In this document: piece by piece, positions 62,940 to 64,000 of the stretch
Numbering within the stretch: position 1 is the stretch's first letter
How the letters are laid out: each line of letters starts with the position of its first letter
NCBI GenBank assembly: GCA_018396725.1
Contig: JAGTRC010000009.1
Location: 1 to 64,000, forward strand
Origin: Candidatus Bathyarchaeota archaeon
GTDB taxonomy: Archaea; Thermoproteota; Bathyarchaeia; 40CM-2-53-6; DTGE01
Direction of reading: 5' to 3'
Length of the DNA: 64,000 nt
Program-made: the position numbers and the translations under genes
The notes under the pieces: generated by a model
Seen by the model: only the letters and a program-made list of their open reading frames with translations
Databases searched by the model: none
Told to the model about the DNA's origin: nothing

Positions 62940-63772
62940 GCCTTGAAGCGCGGCTCAAGCGCCTGGAGCGCGAATTATGGCTGCGCCGAGCAAAACAAAC
63001 GATACCCGAGGATCCTGCCAGATTCTGCGTCGAGGTGCTGGGCTTCCGGCCCACGAAGTACCAACTCAAGCTCCTCAGGGACCCAGGCCAGTTCATAGCG
63101 GCGCGGTGGTGCAGACAATCGGGGAAGAGCTTCATAGTTTCAGCCCTCCTTCTCCACTACGCCCTGACCCATCCGGGCAGCTACATAATGGTGGTGGGGC
63201 CAAGCTTCAAGGCCTCGAAGCGCATCATCCGTAAAGTTACGCCTTTCTTAAGGAAAGTCCCCGGCTGGCTGAAGGGTAAACCCCGGAAGACCAAGCTGGA
63301 ATTCATCAACGGGAGCATGATCGAGGCCCACAGCAACAACCCGGATACGATCCGGGGGGAGACCAGCCACTTCGTCTACTGGGATGAGGTGAACTTCACA
63401 GCCGACGACGAGGAGATGTACGACGCCATAATCTTCAGCCTCGGGACGACCAGGGGCCGCTTCCTGGGGACCTCGACGCCGTGGACCACGGACCACATCT
63501 TCTACAGGATGTGCACGCACCCCGACTTCGAGGATTACAGCCGGCACCACGTGACGTGGCGGGAGGCCTTGGAGCCCAACGGCCCCCTATCCAGGCAGAT
63601 CCTCGAGAAGATCAAGAAACAATACGCGTCGGATCCCAACCGTTGGAGGCGGGAGATGGAGGCGGAATGGGCGGAGGACGAGGATGTCTGGCTGCCCCAA
63701 AGCCTCATCACGGACTGCATAGACCCCGACCTCGAATACTACGATGAGAGGGATCTGGTGGCCAATCTTTGA
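62936..63772 (+). CDS. terL: Large terminase subunit, ATPase domain
   Basis: 278 residues of a viral DNA-packaging motor. P-loop R-Q-S-G-K-S near 60, a Walker-B-like F-V-Y-W-D-E-V near 140, then coupling motif T-S-T-P near 175. The domain ends at a TGA just before the nuclease part, which lies in the next frame, so the protein is either split or frameshifted. Start is TTG at 62936. A genuine provirus or viral remnant is implied. Confidence 0.85.
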   Translation: MSLEARLKRLERELWLRRAKQTIPEDPARFCVEVLGFRPTKYQLKLLRDPGQFIAARWCRQSGKSFIVSALLLHYALTHPGSYIMVVGPSFKASKRIIRKVTPFLRKVPGWLKGKPRKTKLEFINGSMIEAHSNNPDTIRGETSHFVYWDEVNFTADDEEMYDAIIFSLGTTRGRFLGTSTPWTTDHIFYRMCTHPDFEDYSRHHVTWREALEPNGPLSRQILEKIKKQYASDPNRWRREMEAEWAEDEDVWLPQSLITDCIDPDLEYYDERDLVANL

Positions 63773-64000
63773 CCCATATCGTAGGCGTGGACCTCGGCAA
63801 GAAAAGGGACTACACGGTCATCGCCGTCCTAAAGGAGTTTGAGGCGGTCTGGAGGCTCGTCTTCCTGAAGCGTTTCAAGCTCGGCACAGCCTACGCCAGC
63901 GTGATAGGCTACTTGAAGGTCCTATGTGAGAAGATGCCGGATGTAGCTAAGATCGTGGTGGATCAGACGGGCGCCGAATACTTCGTCGAGGACTTGGCCA
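63769..64000 (+). CDS. Large terminase nuclease domain, partial (cut by window end)
   Basis: A frame from TTG 63769, overlapping the ATPase stop by TTGA, runs open to the window end. Its start, V-G-V-D-L-G-K-K-R-D-Y-T-V-I-A-V, is the RNase-H-like nuclease opening with the first catalytic Asp; a further V-V-D-Q-T-G appears at about residue 60. It continues the terminase chain in the -1 frame. Confidence 0.75.
   Translation, partial: MTHIVGVDLGKKRDYTVIAVLKEFEAVWRLVFLKRFKLGTAYASVIGYLKVLCEKMPDVAKIVVDQTGAEYFVEDLA

Overview
The window is archaeal chromosome. Diagnostic genes are RadA, FEN1, NucS, an Nre-type repair protein, an Sm-like protein, archaeal-type phosphoglycerate kinase, short-form adenylosuccinate synthetase, DUF371, DUF460 and an NFACT (Rqc2-like) protein. 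Many genes start at TTG or GTG, TATA-like boxes lie close to start codons, and arginine is mostly AGG. I infer a TACK-lineage (Thermoproteota/Bathyarchaeia-like) organism, but nothing in the window fixes the order. No rRNA, tRNA or CRISPR array was recognised.

Layout. 1-7.6 kb is an accessory and surface region: two glycosyltransferases, two back-to-back HEPN/MNT nucleotidyltransferase modules of opposite gene order, a DUF3782-like nuclease with a tandem coiled-coil repeat, and a clan-AA aspartic-protease-like gene broken by a one-base frameshift. 7.8-15.8 kb holds ion transport: a CPA2 antiporter fused to a secreted sensor-like region, a DtxR/FeoA fusion with FeoB, and an ArsB/NhaD-type permease. 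16-21 kb has glycolytic GAPDH (type I) and PGK, a stand-alone LigD phosphoesterase domain and a B12-type ribonucleotide reductase. 21-27 kb has a DNA-repair cluster (radical SAM SplB-like, Nre, FEN1), PCMT, DUF371 and a ferritin-like/VIT1 iron transporter. 27-34 kb carries an isopropylmalate/homocitrate synthase-family enzyme with an AsnC-like tail, a Pro/Tyr-rich zinc-ribbon protein, a site-2 protease, an M20 peptidase and AsnRS.

35-39.4 kb is a surface-protein cluster. Three secreted beta-sandwich proteins, two of them paralogous and one with a PEF-CTERM-like sorting tail, surround a winged-helix protein and a MinD/ParA ATPase. 39.6-48.3 kb is largely housekeeping: LSm, NucS and RadA, then a tightly packed NFACT-PyrC-Mut7C-AMMECR1-glycosyltransferase run. 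48.4-59.9 kb has an ornithine cyclodeaminase/alanine dehydrogenase family enzyme, an ECF-type membrane component, PurA, HypA, PyrG, DUF460, a RelE/antitoxin pair whose toxin has no canonical start codon, a UPF0104 flippase-like protein, an M29 aminopeptidase and a nitroreductase.

60-64 kb turns accessory again: an archaeal AAA ATPase with a stop at codon 16 behind a duplicated palindromic operator, a ribbon-helix-helix protein, AT-rich DNA, and the start of a provirus packaging module. That module has a small helical ORF followed by a large terminase whose ATPase and nuclease parts lie in two frames overlapping by TTGA. Several small genes were found by eye: 35529-35693, 55869-56132, 56589-56735 and 62202-62306.
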